From: Branchiostoma floridae
Lineage: Eukaryota > Chordata > Leptocardii > Amphioxiformes > Branchiostomatidae
DNA length: 64,000 bases
Direction of reading: 5' to 3'
NCBI RefSeq assembly: GCF_000003815.2
Contig: NC_049982.1
Span: 20,770,705-20,834,704 of the forward strand
This document shows positions 1-12,372 of the stretch, piece after piece. Position 1 is the first letter of the stretch; each line of letters starts with the position of its first letter. The notes beneath the pieces are model-generated. The model made no database searches. It worked only from the letters and a program-made list of their open reading frames with translations, and was not told where the DNA came from. The translations under genes and the position numbers were made by a program.

Positions 1-2
1 AG

Positions 3-189
3 TAGTCTCTACCAGACTCCGGATCGCTGGAAAAATCGTAGAAATGGAACAAATCAGAGGAGTAAGCCGGCCAGAGGAATATAACCGGCCAGGGAACAGC
101 ACGCGATCGTCGGATCCTGGCCGGTTATATTCCTCTCTATTTGTTCCATTTCTACGATTTTCCAGCGATCCGGAGTCTGGTAGAGACTA
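3..189. mobile_element. Foldback (MITE-like) element with long terminal inverted repeats
   Basis: The left end begins TAGTCTCTACCAGACTCCGG and the right end is its reverse complement, ending at 189. The arms match over about 50 bp at the outside, and after a short extra segment in the left arm (about 53-70) they match again over the AGAGGAATATAACCGGCCAGG block. The loop is about 20 bp. There is no coding capacity. This is the form of a palindromic non-autonomous DNA transposon. The left target duplication would lie outside the window; the right flank after 189 reads GGTAGTAAG. The element sits 12 bp beyond the last exon of the sushi-domain gene, so it may lie in its 3' UTR or last intron. Confidence 0.8.
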
Positions 190-200
190 GGTAGTAAGAC

Positions 201-2524
201 TCACGTCTTGATGAGCATGTACAAGATGGCGGCGATGATCCCCAGGCCTGCCACGGCGCCGACTGCGATGCAGGCTACTGCCCAGGTCGGCGTGCCGGAG
301 GTCAACGTACCATCAGCTAGAAACAGGCAACAGCCTTATATTATTGAGAACAAACCTCAGGAATCTGCACCAAGACATAGCGGTACTAATAGAAATACAC
401 ACAAATGAGGGTGAACTTAAGTTTGCAGAGCCACTGACTCGTATTCTCGTCAGTGAAGCTAAAGGCTTGAATTCAACGTTGATATTTAATTTCACTATTC
501 TGCAAAACAAGCGTTTTTCAAGTCTTTATCAATACTCTTTCTCTGAACCTTGAAACGGATTTTGTGGAGAAGTGTAAAAAACAAAACAAAAAAACATACG
601 TGTCCGGGAAAGATATCAGTGGCAACAATCTTCAAAGTTTTATACCGTATGATCGTTGGTTCAATGATTTCATAGTGTACTTCATAGTGTACTGCACTCA
701 TGTAGCTTTTTTGTTTTGTTTTTTCAATTATTTTTTGTTTGTTTTTGTTTTATTAAGACCACGACAGCGAGGATGTTGTACGTACGGACACACACAGGCA
801 GTTGTGCTGACCACGCCCCTGTACCGTCACACAGCAGCTCGGAGGACCCCGTCAGCTCGTACCCCTCATCACAGTAGAACTGGATACTGTCCCCCTGGCG
901 GAACTGCACATCACTCAGCACACTCAGACCGTTAGTCGGCAGGCCTGGGTTGCTGCAATCTGATTTCAAATGGTTGGTCAAACAACAACGTTTAGAATCA
1001 GTTAACGTTTGCAAATGCACAACGAAGACGTTGGCGTTGCCTGGCTTGCGTTTCTGTCACTACAAACTATAACGTTACTAACCATCAGATGAAACGTGAA
1101 AATATCTTTTAGCTATCTTACGTATCCCATTTTCATCTAAACGAAATCTAATAGGGCAGTGTAGTGTAGAGTAGTGTACAGCTAAACTAGTCAATGAACA
1201 CAAAAAAGCTTTAGAAACGTTTTGCTTAATGTCTGACTTGTTTGTTTGTTTGTTTGTTTAGCAGCCCTTACCTTTGAACCGGTCCACAACATGGACTCAA
1301 TAAGACCCTACATCAGAAACTATCTCTACAACATGCATATATGACAATGTCTATGAAAACTGCCATAAAAATACGTTTTGTCATGCTGTAACACAACTGA
1401 ATATCTACGTTACAAACCATGTTACCAACAAGGTTAGGTAACAAAGTTGTGACGGTAATTGAAATTCGAAAGTACTCCACTCGACAGACCAAGGTGTTAG
1501 ATTCCGTCTCTCTCAAGCCTTGCACAAAGAACCATTGCATTAGTTGTAAGTAAAATAGCAAGCTTGCATGTACAAGTTAGCACCTCGGCAGCAGCCAGTT
1601 AGGGTAAATATAGCTGTAGCGATGTTAATGTGTCAGCAATGATTAGGCACTTGCTGTCAGGTTTTGTATGCGTACGGTAAAAATGCTCACGCTGGTAACG
1701 TTAGGTTTTAAGAGAGTTAAGTAGTAACGATTGTATCAAAATGACTTGGAGGGACGGAACCTGACACCTTTTGAACAAAGACTGTAATCTGAAACCAGCA
1801 AACTTGCAGAAATATTTTGTAAAACAGGAATGAGCAAGTTTGCTGATTTCAGGGTGAAAGTTAGTTTACGTCCGCTTCCAGGGGGCTGACCACTGCCGCT
1901 GGCTGAGCAGGTGGGGCGGCTGGCGTCCCACTGGCCGGTGTCCAGACACGTGAGGGTGGCGGCACCGACCAGGGCGAACCCGTCATTGCAGGAGAAGGTG
2001 ACGGTGCTGCCATGGGTAAGGGATGACAGCTCACGACTGCCGTCTGGCGGAGTTCCCGGATCACTGCACTCTCCAGGCTGTGCCGGTTGTCCTGATTCTA
2101 ACCACGATATTCCCAGCAAATTCGAAGACAACGATCGGTTTGTTAATCAGTTAGTAAGTTAGCATGTTAGCAAACGCCTCTGGTAGCTGCATTGTTAATG
2201 CTCGATGCAGATATCGTGTTATTAATGCGGCTGTTACAGAATTAGAAGTCACATCGTCGATTTAGCCTCGACTGCAGGCACACGAAGGGCCTTTTCCTTT
2301 TTAACAATATCCATTCGAGACCTGTAATTGAGGCTAATCTATCGTGAAGCTGCAAGCAGTCAATTAAAATACTTTGGTTAAAGTTACACGTTGGATTACA
2401 TCAAGAGTAGTTCATGAGACCTTAAAGTTGTACATGTTATCTCCGTATGACTTACCCGCACGCTGAGCCGTCGTTATGGTTGTGGTGGTGGGCGCAGGTG
2501 TAGTGGTGGTTGTTGGGCTGACAA
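201..2524 (-). CDS. Single-pass membrane protein with Thr-rich linker and two sushi (CCP) domains, partial
   Basis: Four exons read in order on the minus strand with consistent phase-1 junctions: 2456-2524, 1870-2091, 786-959 and 201-316. The first encodes a Thr/Pro-rich stretch, probably an O-glycosylated mucin-like stalk. The second and third each encode one sushi module; the four-Cys pattern is visible, for example ECSDPG...CNDGF...TCLD...PTCS and DCSNPG...YCDEGYEL...LLCDG...PVCV. Symmetric 1-1 exons are usual for sushi modules. The last encodes a roughly 22-residue hydrophobic segment (AVACIAVGAVAGLGIIAAIL) followed by YMLIKT and a stop. Sushi modules typically bind proteins on the cell surface, as in complement regulators and selectins. 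No start codon was found, so more exons lie upstream. The partner and exact function are unknown. The acceptor of exon 1870-2091 is clear; its donor could instead lie about 25 bp upstream (near 1895). Confidence 0.75.
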
Positions 2525-5173
2525 CTGCAACATAAATGTATAACCATCACAAGGGTTTATTTTTGTTATTGCAGCAGTATCCAATGGTTCGGGGGAGCTC
2601 ATAACATGCGCATGCAAGACATCTTTCTCATCGTAGCGTACGTGCAGGCAGGTCGATCGCATTTTGAACAGGGCCGACAGGTCCTTCTCAGTTCACAAAG
2701 ACATATCGGCAACCAAAACAATATCCATTTGCAATGTACCATATCCATACTAAATACGCTGCCGTAACTTATCAGCGACAATCTATAAAACAGGTTAGGG
2801 TTCAAGGAATCAGGACAGTTTCTTAAGGGCGTACAAGTAAAGTACTCAAGTAATCGCTATGTTTAGGCGCCATTATTCTGTGTATCTCTCCCAGGTTCAA
2901 CTCGCTTGTGAAAGTACCCTTCAGTACGTACTTCTACACTTAAGTTGAGAGAAATCATGTGTAACATAAAGTCCTTCTCTGCGAAGGCTCTGAATTCTCC
3001 TGTTTTACTTGACATATTGAGGTTATCGCCCTCTCGAGCACCAGGAATCGAATCCATCAGCTTGGATGCACATCTATGCTGGTGGTGAGCGGTAGAGTTG
3101 ATGGTCAAGTCGAACTTTCCTCCAACAAATGACTCGCTGACTTATTGGACAAACCATCGTACAATTGGCCCTCCTGATAACTGACACACTTCAATACTTT
3201 GAACACATGACCGTGCTGGACGGAGGACTATACCGACCTCCAACCATTTTTGACTCCCACCAGGCACGTGTCCAGAGTAATTACATTAGTTTTCCTTTAA
3301 ATTCCCTGTGTGTGAAGAAAGATCACGACTCCTCATTCCCACTGGAGACTGCGACCGCCAAACGAACGCTGAACGCCCAAAATTTCACGGATCGGTCACA
3401 ATTTCTGATTCGTGTGCTTTGTTGTCTTTTATATCATACTTTGCATGCATGAAGGGTCACACAAATTTATTTATCTAATTTTGGTCACTAAGGGATTGTC
3501 GACTAATGAAAAGGGGACCCTATTTAACTAGTAGTACAAGACAAAACATGTGAGCCTACGAAATACACAGGGAATCTACAGAGGACTATACTGTAAATGA
3601 AGAAAATTTCACGGTGTCCGAACATTTTCTTCTGCTCGCACCGCCCACGGCACCATATCGCTACATGTACGTACAATACATTGTCACAGTATAATGAACT
3701 GCTTGGGGTACTTGTTACGGTGAAGACAGGAATACTTACCAGACCCATTTTTTGAGTTCGCATTCATTAATTTTTCCCGACCTACTGTTAAACAATATGG
3801 TACAAAATTAACATTGTACTACGTATTCAGAGGATAGATACGTTAAGATCAGTGGCAGTTTATCACGCCAGCGCTGTCAAAGCTTAAAGTAGACTGTTCT
3901 GTCCGTTTGTAGCTCCCTTGCCGAGTAACGAGTAATGTTAAGTGTTTTCCGAGCAGCCGAGTTTACAATACATATATGTGACTACTGACTACAGCACAGT
4001 AGAGTACTNNNNNNNNNNNNNNNNNNNNNNNNNNNNNNNNNNNNNNNNNNNNNNNNNNNNNNNNNNNNNNNNNNNNNNNNNNNNNNNNNNNNNNNNNNNN
4101 NNNNNNNNTACCACGGTTAGCAAGCGAAAGTCGTGAGCCAGCGGTTACTACGGAGGATGATACTCAGGCTAGGCAATACCGGCGTTTAAGATACAAAACG
4201 TCCTTTCTATTTGAAAGCCACTTAGAACTACTTTACTTTGAAACAGATATAATGATAGTTCTTTTCTCATTTACCAAGTCAATCTACGCATCTTACGTCA
4301 TTTTGTTTTCGGAAAGACCTCAGGTAAAATGTAGGCGTGTACATGAGGAGAAGGAGTATTTCTAAATTCTAATTTGGAATTAGCCTTATTAAATCGCGCT
4401 TCTTAGGCCCGACCTACATGCCACGGGGAGCCTACCAGCTCCGGATAGCGGAGTTTGCATTACACAGACTAATTTGGAATGAGTGGCGCCCATGTGTGAT
4501 GATATGGAGATGAGCCAATTAGCGGATTGAAGACGTGACACGAGCCGGGACCACCTGTCAGCTGACCAGACAGGCCCGGCATCGACAGGCCCTCCAGCTC
4601 GTCTTCTGTACACAGGCACAGAGAGAGGAGGAACCAGAGGACAGCAAGAACAACATCCACTAGGATTATGTAAAATGCTGTCCGAGAACTATTTCAGGGA
4701 CTCGGGCATCTCCCATAACATGCAATAGTGAGCGATAGCCAATCACTAACATAAGGTATAATCTCTACGTGGTATTCCAGTTCAGTGACTGATATTGGTG
4801 GTTCAAAGCTATCAAGTGTTCTTTCCTTTTGAGACGTGTTATGAAGAAGGTGGTAATGCTCACGAGTTTTTAAACAAGGACTAATTTTTTTCTAAGCAGA
4901 AAAGGATAAAAACGATGCTTTTGAAGTCAAGGACGAAACAGATTTTGAAGGTGGTCGAGAAGGTGGCCGAGAAGGTGGCCGAGCTTTCTTGGTAAGCAAT
5001 GACAACTAATGTTCCCCTATAAATTTGTCTCGGCTGCCCGTGTTCATAAGGAATTCCAACTTTCAGTGCAACAGGTGTTGGGCCCAGGACGCCAAGGTCG
5101 GGGTATGTCGAAGTGCAGATGCCGTTGCGACCCAATGTCTACAGGGCCTACCGAAAAAAAGGACCTTCCTTAC
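2525..5173. other. Non-coding stretch with one assembly gap
   Basis: I see no supported exon here on either strand. It contains a 100-N gap (4009-4108). At about 4930-4990 there is a three-copy 12-bp tandem repeat (GAGAAGGTGGCC) followed by a donor-like GTAAGC. A missing second half of the CUB domain, if it belongs to the sushi gene, should lie here or in the gap. Confidence 0.5.
4009..4108. other. Assembly gap (100 N)
   Basis: This is a run of exactly 100 N, the usual placeholder for a gap of unknown size. It could hide exons between the CUB half-domain exon and the Thr-rich exon. Confidence 0.99.
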
Positions 5174-5363
5174 CTCAGGTAGTCATATCTGCAGCTGTCG
5201 TCAGCCTCCACGTTAAAACTGTCAAAGAAGATCAAGATGGTATCCTCGACATCGCCTCGGATGATCCACGTGCACTCGGAGTTGCTCGGGTAGCCGGTCG
5301 GAAATCCCGGGCTGACCAATTCACCTGTCTCCTCCGACAGAGTCCCGCCGCACTGACCATGTG
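5174..5363 (-). CDS. Exon encoding the N-terminal half of a CUB domain
   Basis: After a pyrimidine-rich acceptor (TTTTACAG) the exon reads HGQCGGTLSEETGELVSPGF, then PTGYPSN..CTWII....DTILIFFDSFNVE....CRYDYL, and it ends at a GTAAGG donor. The CGG start, SPGFP..YP, C.W.I, F..F and C.YDYL are the CUB signature up to the third Cys, a common intron position in this fold. CUB domains are extracellular interaction modules, often combined with sushi modules in complement proteases and receptors, so this exon may be the 5' part of the sushi gene downstream. The second half of the domain was not found between here and 2525. It could instead belong to a separate or broken gene. Confidence 0.7.
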
Positions 5364-6630
5364 CTGTAAAAGTCAGATGAATATGTTTAGACTCTTAGGT
5401 TTAAACCTTTTATAGAGAGAAAGATGAAAAAAAAAAATTAAAAAAATGTCATGTATTGATCAATGTTATGTAACTAGGCACATGCGTATATAGTAGTATA
5501 TAGCTACTGAACGAAAGGAATTTCATGGAGAACTAGACGCAGTGTAGAACTAAAAGACCGAGTGTAACTTCAGAGTACGTAAGATCACTGTAGCAGCAGA
5601 ACACAGTGGACTACTACAGAATACAACAGTAAAGTGCATGTTTATGACTATGCAAATTTCCTAAAAACTCGTATAACAATTTCCGTTGTTTGTTCTACTC
5701 TGTCCAAAATAGAGATTTCAAAAAGTAAGCAATACTATCAAAATCACATCAGGTTAGTCGGTTAAGCTGGTCTCATGGATAAGGATAACTGTAACGAACG
5801 CATTTCTCGGCAACTCTACTGGCAACCCATAAAGTCTGTGAAGAATCTTGAAGAAATAACTGTACCTTCTCCAAAAAGAGCCACCAGTGATACTGCTAAA
5901 ACCAACTTCAGCCGCCACATCTAGGGATTCAAATCACATGTTCGTCAATGACATTCTGATGATGATGCTACGAAAATACACTCAGAAAAAAATTCACCAA
6001 CAAAACATTTTTAAAACGTCAAACAGATATCTGTTACAATTTTAACTTGATGATGTATGAGGAAAATTAATCTTACCTTGTGTCAAATCCTTCCGAAAGA
6101 AAAACAACGGGCTCGTTCACGGACTGATGTTGCCTGTGTGAGCGGAGAAGAAATGGGCAAGTTTCCCTCTGTAGAGCGGAACGAATTGACACACTGGTAG
6201 TGCGTCCAGGTGTGCATCAAGTACCCTTAAAAGGATGTAACTACAACATGAGTTAGTAATCCTATACCGATCTATAAGAACTTAATGAGCTTATTTGAAT
6301 GTCGGCATGTTGAAGAGACTTTAAAGAACACGAATTGCAACTACGATTAGGTCTCTTATGTAGTCACTAGACAGGGCAATCATCTAGAAAGTTGGCCACA
6401 ATTCTACTATTCTCAGAACTTAAGTTAGATAGTTCCTTATAAGGCTGATTCCTAAATATGGGGTTTTCTTTGTCAATCTTGTTATATACATGTATTTGTG
6501 TGGTGCTCACAGTTGGTGTTCTTAGCTAACATTAGTGTACGTACAGAACTTACTATATGATTTATCATGATACAACATTTTTTCTGAGATTGTTCAAAGC
6601 AAGGTCACGAGACCACTACAAGGTAATGAA

Positions 6631-6800
6631 CTAAGGAGTTGGAAACTTTGCACAGAGATAGCGGTGGGCATTATAATTAGTTTTAAAGGCTGACAAGTTG
6701 TAGACAGGAGGGAAACAAGAGTCGTCAAGAGAGTTCCATAATTTTGCTGTCCGGGGAAAGAAATTTTCGTCTACATTCACAAAATCACAACTGCCCAAAT
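6631..6800 (-). mobile_element. 3' remnant of a non-LTR retrotransposon reverse transcriptase ORF
   Basis: The minus strand encodes FFPRTAKLWNSL, then SCFPPVYNLSAFK, then a stop. This has the form of the extreme C-terminus of LINE (Jockey/CR1/I-type) reverse transcriptase ORFs, typically FFPRT...WNSLP followed by S...FK. Only this tail is present; no polymerase core or endonuclease is seen nearby. That fits a heavily 5'-truncated, decayed insertion. Confidence 0.6.
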
Positions 6801-9800
6801 CACAACCCATAATGGGGAATACGAAGTTGTATATGTACAAACGAACTGTATCAAAACAAGTATACTAAGTTGACTTTATTTCATAGCATTAGAACTGTAT
6901 ATCTAGGAAGTTATACAAAGTTGTAAGAAAAGTCGTTTGTTTTCTTTACTTCGCTCCACGTTTTTGTCACGAGGCCAAAAATTGTTCACTGGTTCACTGC
7001 TGGAATGATTGTACACGAAAATGTACAGTTGCCACTCAAATCCAAGGCAAACCACTTGTTGTTCTAGAGGAGATGAAACGTTAGACTCTGCACATACTCC
7101 AGCTTGTGAAGTGTTGTGGAAATCGTTGACCGACCACACACCGGGTGGACGTGACGAGAATTCAAAATGGCGGCACGCTTGATCACAACCAACGTGTCAG
7201 GGCAAAACACACACTTATTATGTGATACTAGTACAAAGAACATCTTCAAAACATCGTTAGGACGAGGACTAGACGATTTGCAAGTATCATGAGGCGTTGA
7301 TGCCTTTAACTGGATCAGTTCAAATTGTCCAGAACAGGATCAAAAGGCAGCTTGAACCGACGGGTTGAAGATCTGTAACGTTACATTTCTAAATACTAGT
7401 ACGATGATAGGAGTAACCAGATTTTGATGAAGATATTGGAAAAACAAAATTTGACAACGAATCATTTTGCTTGTGCATTCTAACAAGAAAGAGACGCAAC
7501 TCTAGCAGAAAGAAACACGACTTTTCACTGTGGTAGCCTCCTTCGCAGACTTCGAGAGCGCGCTAGCGGCAGCGTATATTTTCTAGGGGCAACGCTGATT
7601 CATGATTTTCAATATAGGCAGAGGTTCTTTTTACTACTCTCCAAGCAGAGGTTAGACCGCGAGACATCAATAAAACGGTACAAAATAGAAAGCCCGATAA
7701 AAACGCCCCGTTGGCAACGCGAACAGTTGCCTACAAGTCGCCAATGCAATGTGTCTCCAACAGACGCCAATTGGTCGCTCAAAATGCCTTTTTTTTTCAA
7801 TTAAAGAAAAGTCGGAATTGACAAAATGTCGTGGATGATCATGAGCGCCGGTGCGATCTAGATTTGGCTAAGTCCCCAACAGGAGCGATCTCTGCAAATC
7901 TCTTTTCGATGAGTCTTAATCGTTTTAATTTTAAAGGGTTATTTTATGTCAGACCTATCATACTAAACCCCAAAACCATGATTTCGAAGTTAACTTTATG
8001 TGCCCCCATCAAAATTGATAATTGTTACAGTTTACCCTATTGATAAAACGCGTACTCCTTACGTGTACGAGCGTAACGTTACATCTTTAGATGTGAACAA
8101 GAATCTGGACTGTTCGTTTTCTATTCTGTGACCGAGAAATGTCGTCTTTGTGAATTTGTCACCTTGAAAGAAATCCAGATGAAACTGTACCTTAACAGTT
8201 ACTGAACAGTAAGAAAATTGATCAAATTTGTGACTTAAATGAGGGTTGTCTTAAGTCATGTTTCTTTTCATTATACTCCATACGTGACTGGGGTATATCA
8301 ACTTGTGGAAAATAAAGACGAACGAATGCATAGGTAGCGGTGAAAAATTGTGTTTTACGATATCAAACGACAGAGTATAGATTATTTTTACAGCATGGGT
8401 GTAGAATCACATTTCGATATTTTCCTTGTTTCATTGTTTGGAAAATAGTTAATTACGGCTATGGTAGAAAGTACGCGTGAAACAATCAGAAAATGATGAC
8501 GTGCGCACAGAGAGTCGAAATAAAATTACGCTCCCATATTCGTTGTAAGAGCATCTCATATTTTGCTGATATTTTGGTGACAAGTGTACAATGTGACCTT
8601 TTCTTCCAGTCAACATAGCGTTCGGCCCCAAGAGGAAGTTTTGGACATGTTAGCAGATACTGCCGTCCTGAAACCCATCTCTTACCAACTGACTCCTGTG
8701 ACCCTTCACGTGTGCACACTTGCAATGCTTGTTTCTTTCTCTTTCGTGTTCTGCTTTTACTTTTGGTTTTCCGTTTCTTCTTCTGCTTAACTCGTTTGCC
8801 CAAGGAGCTGTCGAAATGTGAATTTCTGTCATTCAAGCATTCTGACACTGTTTTCAAAAATATTACGCTTGGTACTCCACTTCTCGTACATACATGTTCT
8901 AAAATGTTGTGGTTAACCTAACCCCCTTCCTTCAAGCAATGGACCGTTTTGTTCTTCGGCTTTTGTAGGATGCAAGAATGTATTGCTTCAAACTGCCAAA
9001 CTGCTTTATAAAAAAAATCTCATTGAAACAACATAAACGATATATTCCATTCGTCCCAACCACAACTGTTTATAAACCCAGTCGCCATGTTACAATGCAA
9101 AGATTCGCACTTCCCGATGTTACAGATGAATACGGAAGTATGCATATGTTCTAAAGTGGGTTGATAATAGTCACGAAGGGCTTCTTAAATGACTCTGCCT
9201 AATGGAGAGTTTTAAGAATAGCAATATAACTTTCCAGCTCACCTTCACCTTACTGCTTCTGTCGTCATTGCTGTGTCTGCGGGGAAACACTAGGTTAGGA
9301 CCACTGCGCATGAGCATATCATAGCCGGATATTTCTACCACCTACAACTACTTTATCTTGTTCGATTACATGTACAATCCACTGAGTAAACGAAGGAAAC
9401 AACAAACATTAAACTAACGAAGACAATTTGAAAGGAAAGCTGTGTCAAATACCACTCATAAGACACGACGAGCCGACCACAGATGACGAAAAAAAGTTAC
9501 AAGAGGGAGTAACTCAAAACTGTTTTTCGGAGCTAAAAGTTGTTTTGGCCAGAACTAATTTTCGGCTTATAAACACTAAATGGCATTTTCTTCGTCTTTT
9601 ATTCTCATTTTTGGTCAGTACCTTTGGTTACACACACTACCGTCTTTCTACAAGGCAGTCAGAAAAATGAAGAAAAAGGAAAGCAAATGTTACCTTGGTC
9701 AGGATCGAATCCGAAAAGGGCAACAAATGACGCCTGAAAATGAATCTTACATGAGTATTGCGTGATAGACGTTAATCATCGGGGGATGAAGACCTCTGCA

Positions 9801-9867
9801 CAAAGGAGCTACTCCTGCGAGCTGAGCTCCTTACAAACTTGATTTGGCCAGCTGTCTCAGGATCTCC

Positions 9868-9881
9868 GTTACCATGGCAAC
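9868..9881. promoter_or_regulatory. Palindromic X-box (RFX-type) motif
   Basis: GTTACCATGGCAAC is a full imperfect palindrome of two RFX half-sites with a 2-bp spacer, matching the X-box consensus used by RFX factors in ciliary-gene promoters. No gene start is established beside it, so function is not shown. Confidence 0.4.
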
Positions 9882-10788
9882 AAGCAGATGAGCGACATCC
9901 TGTTACAACGAAACAAGTGCTTCTCAAACACGTCTTAACAGCTCTAGTCCTCCACGGCTCATTTCTTCTGGAACAAACAGTGAATAGAACGTCTTGTAGG
10001 AATTCATCCAAAGATTACAGCGCAGCACACTTAACACTCATGCCTTTCACGCTTGAGTGTAGTTACGCGATCTTGACGCAAAAGTAACTTTTACTTTTTT
10101 TCAGTGAGAACCTTTATGCTGTACTGGGTTGAAGTTGTTCTAAGCGCAACAATAGCAAAGGAGGCCAAGCGTTTCGACACGACAGCACCAGTATTGGACG
10201 TGGAGGTTCTTCAGCCAAGTTCTTGTTTGCGCTCCCTTTACTTGACAAGGCTCGATATCTTCTACATCCGGATTGAACAACAACAACAAAAAAGCATCAA
10301 GAACAAAGTTGGATGTATGGAAATCGTCTTTAAAAAACTTATTCTTTTAAATTTCAAATGTTACATCACAAGTAAGGTCAGTGACATTTGTGGGCCTTGG
10401 AAAATTGACTCAATTGATTGAACAATGTAAAATGTGTAGTAACACGTCACATAACCAGGACTTGTTGAGCAGACCTTAGGTAGCACCAGAAATTCTCATC
10501 AGTCAGTCCAGAGGAGGAAAAAACAAAACAGTTGTGTTATTCTAGGAGTAGCACCAATTTGTAAAATAAAAAAATGCTAAATTCCTCAACCACTTTTGTT
10601 CAGGGATTGTGGATGTGACGCTAATCTCATAAGGCTCCCATACTGCACACACGAATCAGACACAGAGACACGGATGGATACAATGGTTAGCTATCTTTAA
10701 TTGTTAATGTTGTGCAATCTCTCATACTATTCTTATTAACAATGTGGCAGTTACTCCAGTCACATGCATTCAAACTCCTGTCCTCCCT

Positions 10789-10801
10789 GTTGCCAGGCAA
10801 C
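10789..10801. promoter_or_regulatory. Second X-box-like motif
   Basis: GTTGCCAGGCAAC contains two perfect RFX half-sites (GTTGCC and GGCAAC) with a 1-bp spacer. It lies about 0.9 kb from the first X-box-like site. Confidence 0.35.
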
Positions 10802-12182
10802 AATACTCTATTCAAATTCAAGAGATGCTAAAAGCAAGTACATTTTTAAACTCTATTTCTTTCTCTCTCTCTCTGCCATCACATTTTGCTATACGCTAGT
10901 CAGAACAAAACTTGCAGCTGTAAGTAGGCACTAGTGCCTGGACTACTGGTCGACTTAATTCCAGTACAACTCTTAGAAAAAGTCACAAGTAGTAGTATAA
11001 TAGCTGTAGTAGTCAGTAAAAGTAGTTGTAGTTGTAGCGAGCAGGTTTCCATACGGGCAGCATACAATTCATCGTTGGCTCAGTGCAAAATCGTTTTCAT
11101 CTTTGCAGTGCAGACAAGAAAAGGGTTTGAGCAAGTAGGTCGACATACATGTACGTGGTTCATGTGGCAACCACCGTAGAGGTCATAGGTTATACAGTGA
11201 CGTAACACTGTGGCTTGGCTCTCCCGTTCCTCTGTAATATGGATTTGCCCTCCCCCAAGTTCTCCCATTCCCTAATTTGCCATTCAGTGTTGGGTACATG
11301 TATCTACTCCACATTTCAGTTCCCAACGGCACAACGGAATCTATTCCCCTAAACTGAATATCCTTCACATAGTAGCCCCCTTCTTTGACCCCTCCACACC
11401 AGCATGGGTCTAATATCGGCTTTGCTATGCTCAACCCTACTGTAATGTCTTCAAACTTCAAGGCCTGCCTAGGCACTAGGCATCTATCTATAGCATCTTA
11501 CTGCATCAAAAGTACTTTCCATGGGTGCAGGATAAAAAGAAGCTGCATTTTGTTATCTTCCCCTAGACCTAAAGTAAATGTCTCTGCTACTTGGTAATTT
11601 GAACCTATTGAACCTATCTATTGCATAGGGATACAAGAATAACTGGTCAAGTTTCTAGCCTATCCTAATTAGCCTAGCAAGCATCTACTGTGTCTGCACA
11701 TCTTGATAGCCAAACTTTGGCATTGAACAGCTCCGCTCTAAACTAGTGCAAGGAAGACAAACACTGATCATTCTACAAATCAACTGAAGGAAGACTAAAA
11801 TGAGGCCGAAAGACAAACCGTGAGGACAAATCTGAAAACCCTGTGCTCGGTGTGGAGGGGTCTTTGCTTGCTGACAGAGACATCTTCCAAGCTTTTCAGT
11901 CTCAGGTCTGAAGCTGACGCACAGTTTAAGGATAAAACAACTAAAATAGTTACGTTATTCCAACCTAAAATATTACAGGCTGGATGCCACATAAAATAAG
12001 TAAAATAAATTGGATGAAAGGAACCTGTGCACGTCAACCTCATATGCTGCATTAACACAACAGTGTAGGATGTTATTGAACAAGCTTTTATATCTTTATA
12101 GCACGGCTTGTATACAATGAATATCAAGTCAGTAAAAATTATGCAATCTAAAGCAGCTTGGAAGATGTCTACTGTTGTGCAG

Positions 12183-12368
12183 AGGTTAAAGGTCCGAGGT
12201 CAATATTATTGGCAATGGACAACTTTGACCTTGATGGTACTCTTCATACATGAGCTTTTGCCTTCTATTCCCAATACAGGGTCAGAGGTCACGGTCCAGG
12301 TGGTTTGGGTGCTGGATGCTCATGACAATGTCCTTTAGCCTTCTGCTCCAACCAAGGGTCAAAGGTTA
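12183..12368. promoter_or_regulatory. Cluster of DR1-type nuclear-receptor half-sites
   Basis: There are three clusters of AGGTCA-like half-sites with 1-bp spacing: AGGTTA-A-AGGTCC-G-AGGTCA (12183-12202... ending AGGTCA at about 12202), GGGTCA-G-AGGTCA (12279-12291) and GGGTCA-A-AGGTTA (12356-12368). An extended half-site TCAAGGTCA (minus strand, 12226-12234) lies between them. DR1 elements are bound by RXR, HNF4, PPAR or COUP-TF type receptors. The cluster falls directly after the FAM193 stop codon. The surrounding sequence also looks locally duplicated (repeated CCTTCTRYTCC), so the pattern may come from tandem duplication. Confidence 0.4.
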
Positions 12369-12372
12369 AGGT

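Larger units (their letters stand above)
6841..12372. other. Long stretch without a supported gene
   Basis: Open frames here are short and lack domain signatures. One Lys/Arg-rich minus-strand frame (8486-8857) has no recognisable fold. The stretch probably includes the 3' UTR of FAM193 (below 12,373), possible upstream exons or the promoter of the left-hand gene, and intergenic DNA. Regulatory-looking motifs are listed separately. Confidence 0.5.

Noticed and set aside
4469-4660. Minus-strand frame that looks like a signal peptide (DVVLAVLWFLLSLCLC)
   Set aside because: The frame has no ATG; the apparent first Met is a GTG and an in-frame stop lies upstream with no ATG between. It might be a hydrophobic exon after a CTAG acceptor, but nothing else supports it.
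6077-6240. Possible upstream untranslated exon of the CUB gene (minus, donor GTAAGATT)
   Set aside because: Only a donor-like site supports it; no start codon or coding signal.
8486-8857. Lys/Arg-rich 123-residue minus-strand frame
   Set aside because: No recognisable domain, no matching frame partners and low-complexity composition; could be a chance frame.
9772-10011. 79-residue minus-strand frame beside an X-box
   Set aside because: No similarity recognised, and splice context or a start site could not be shown.
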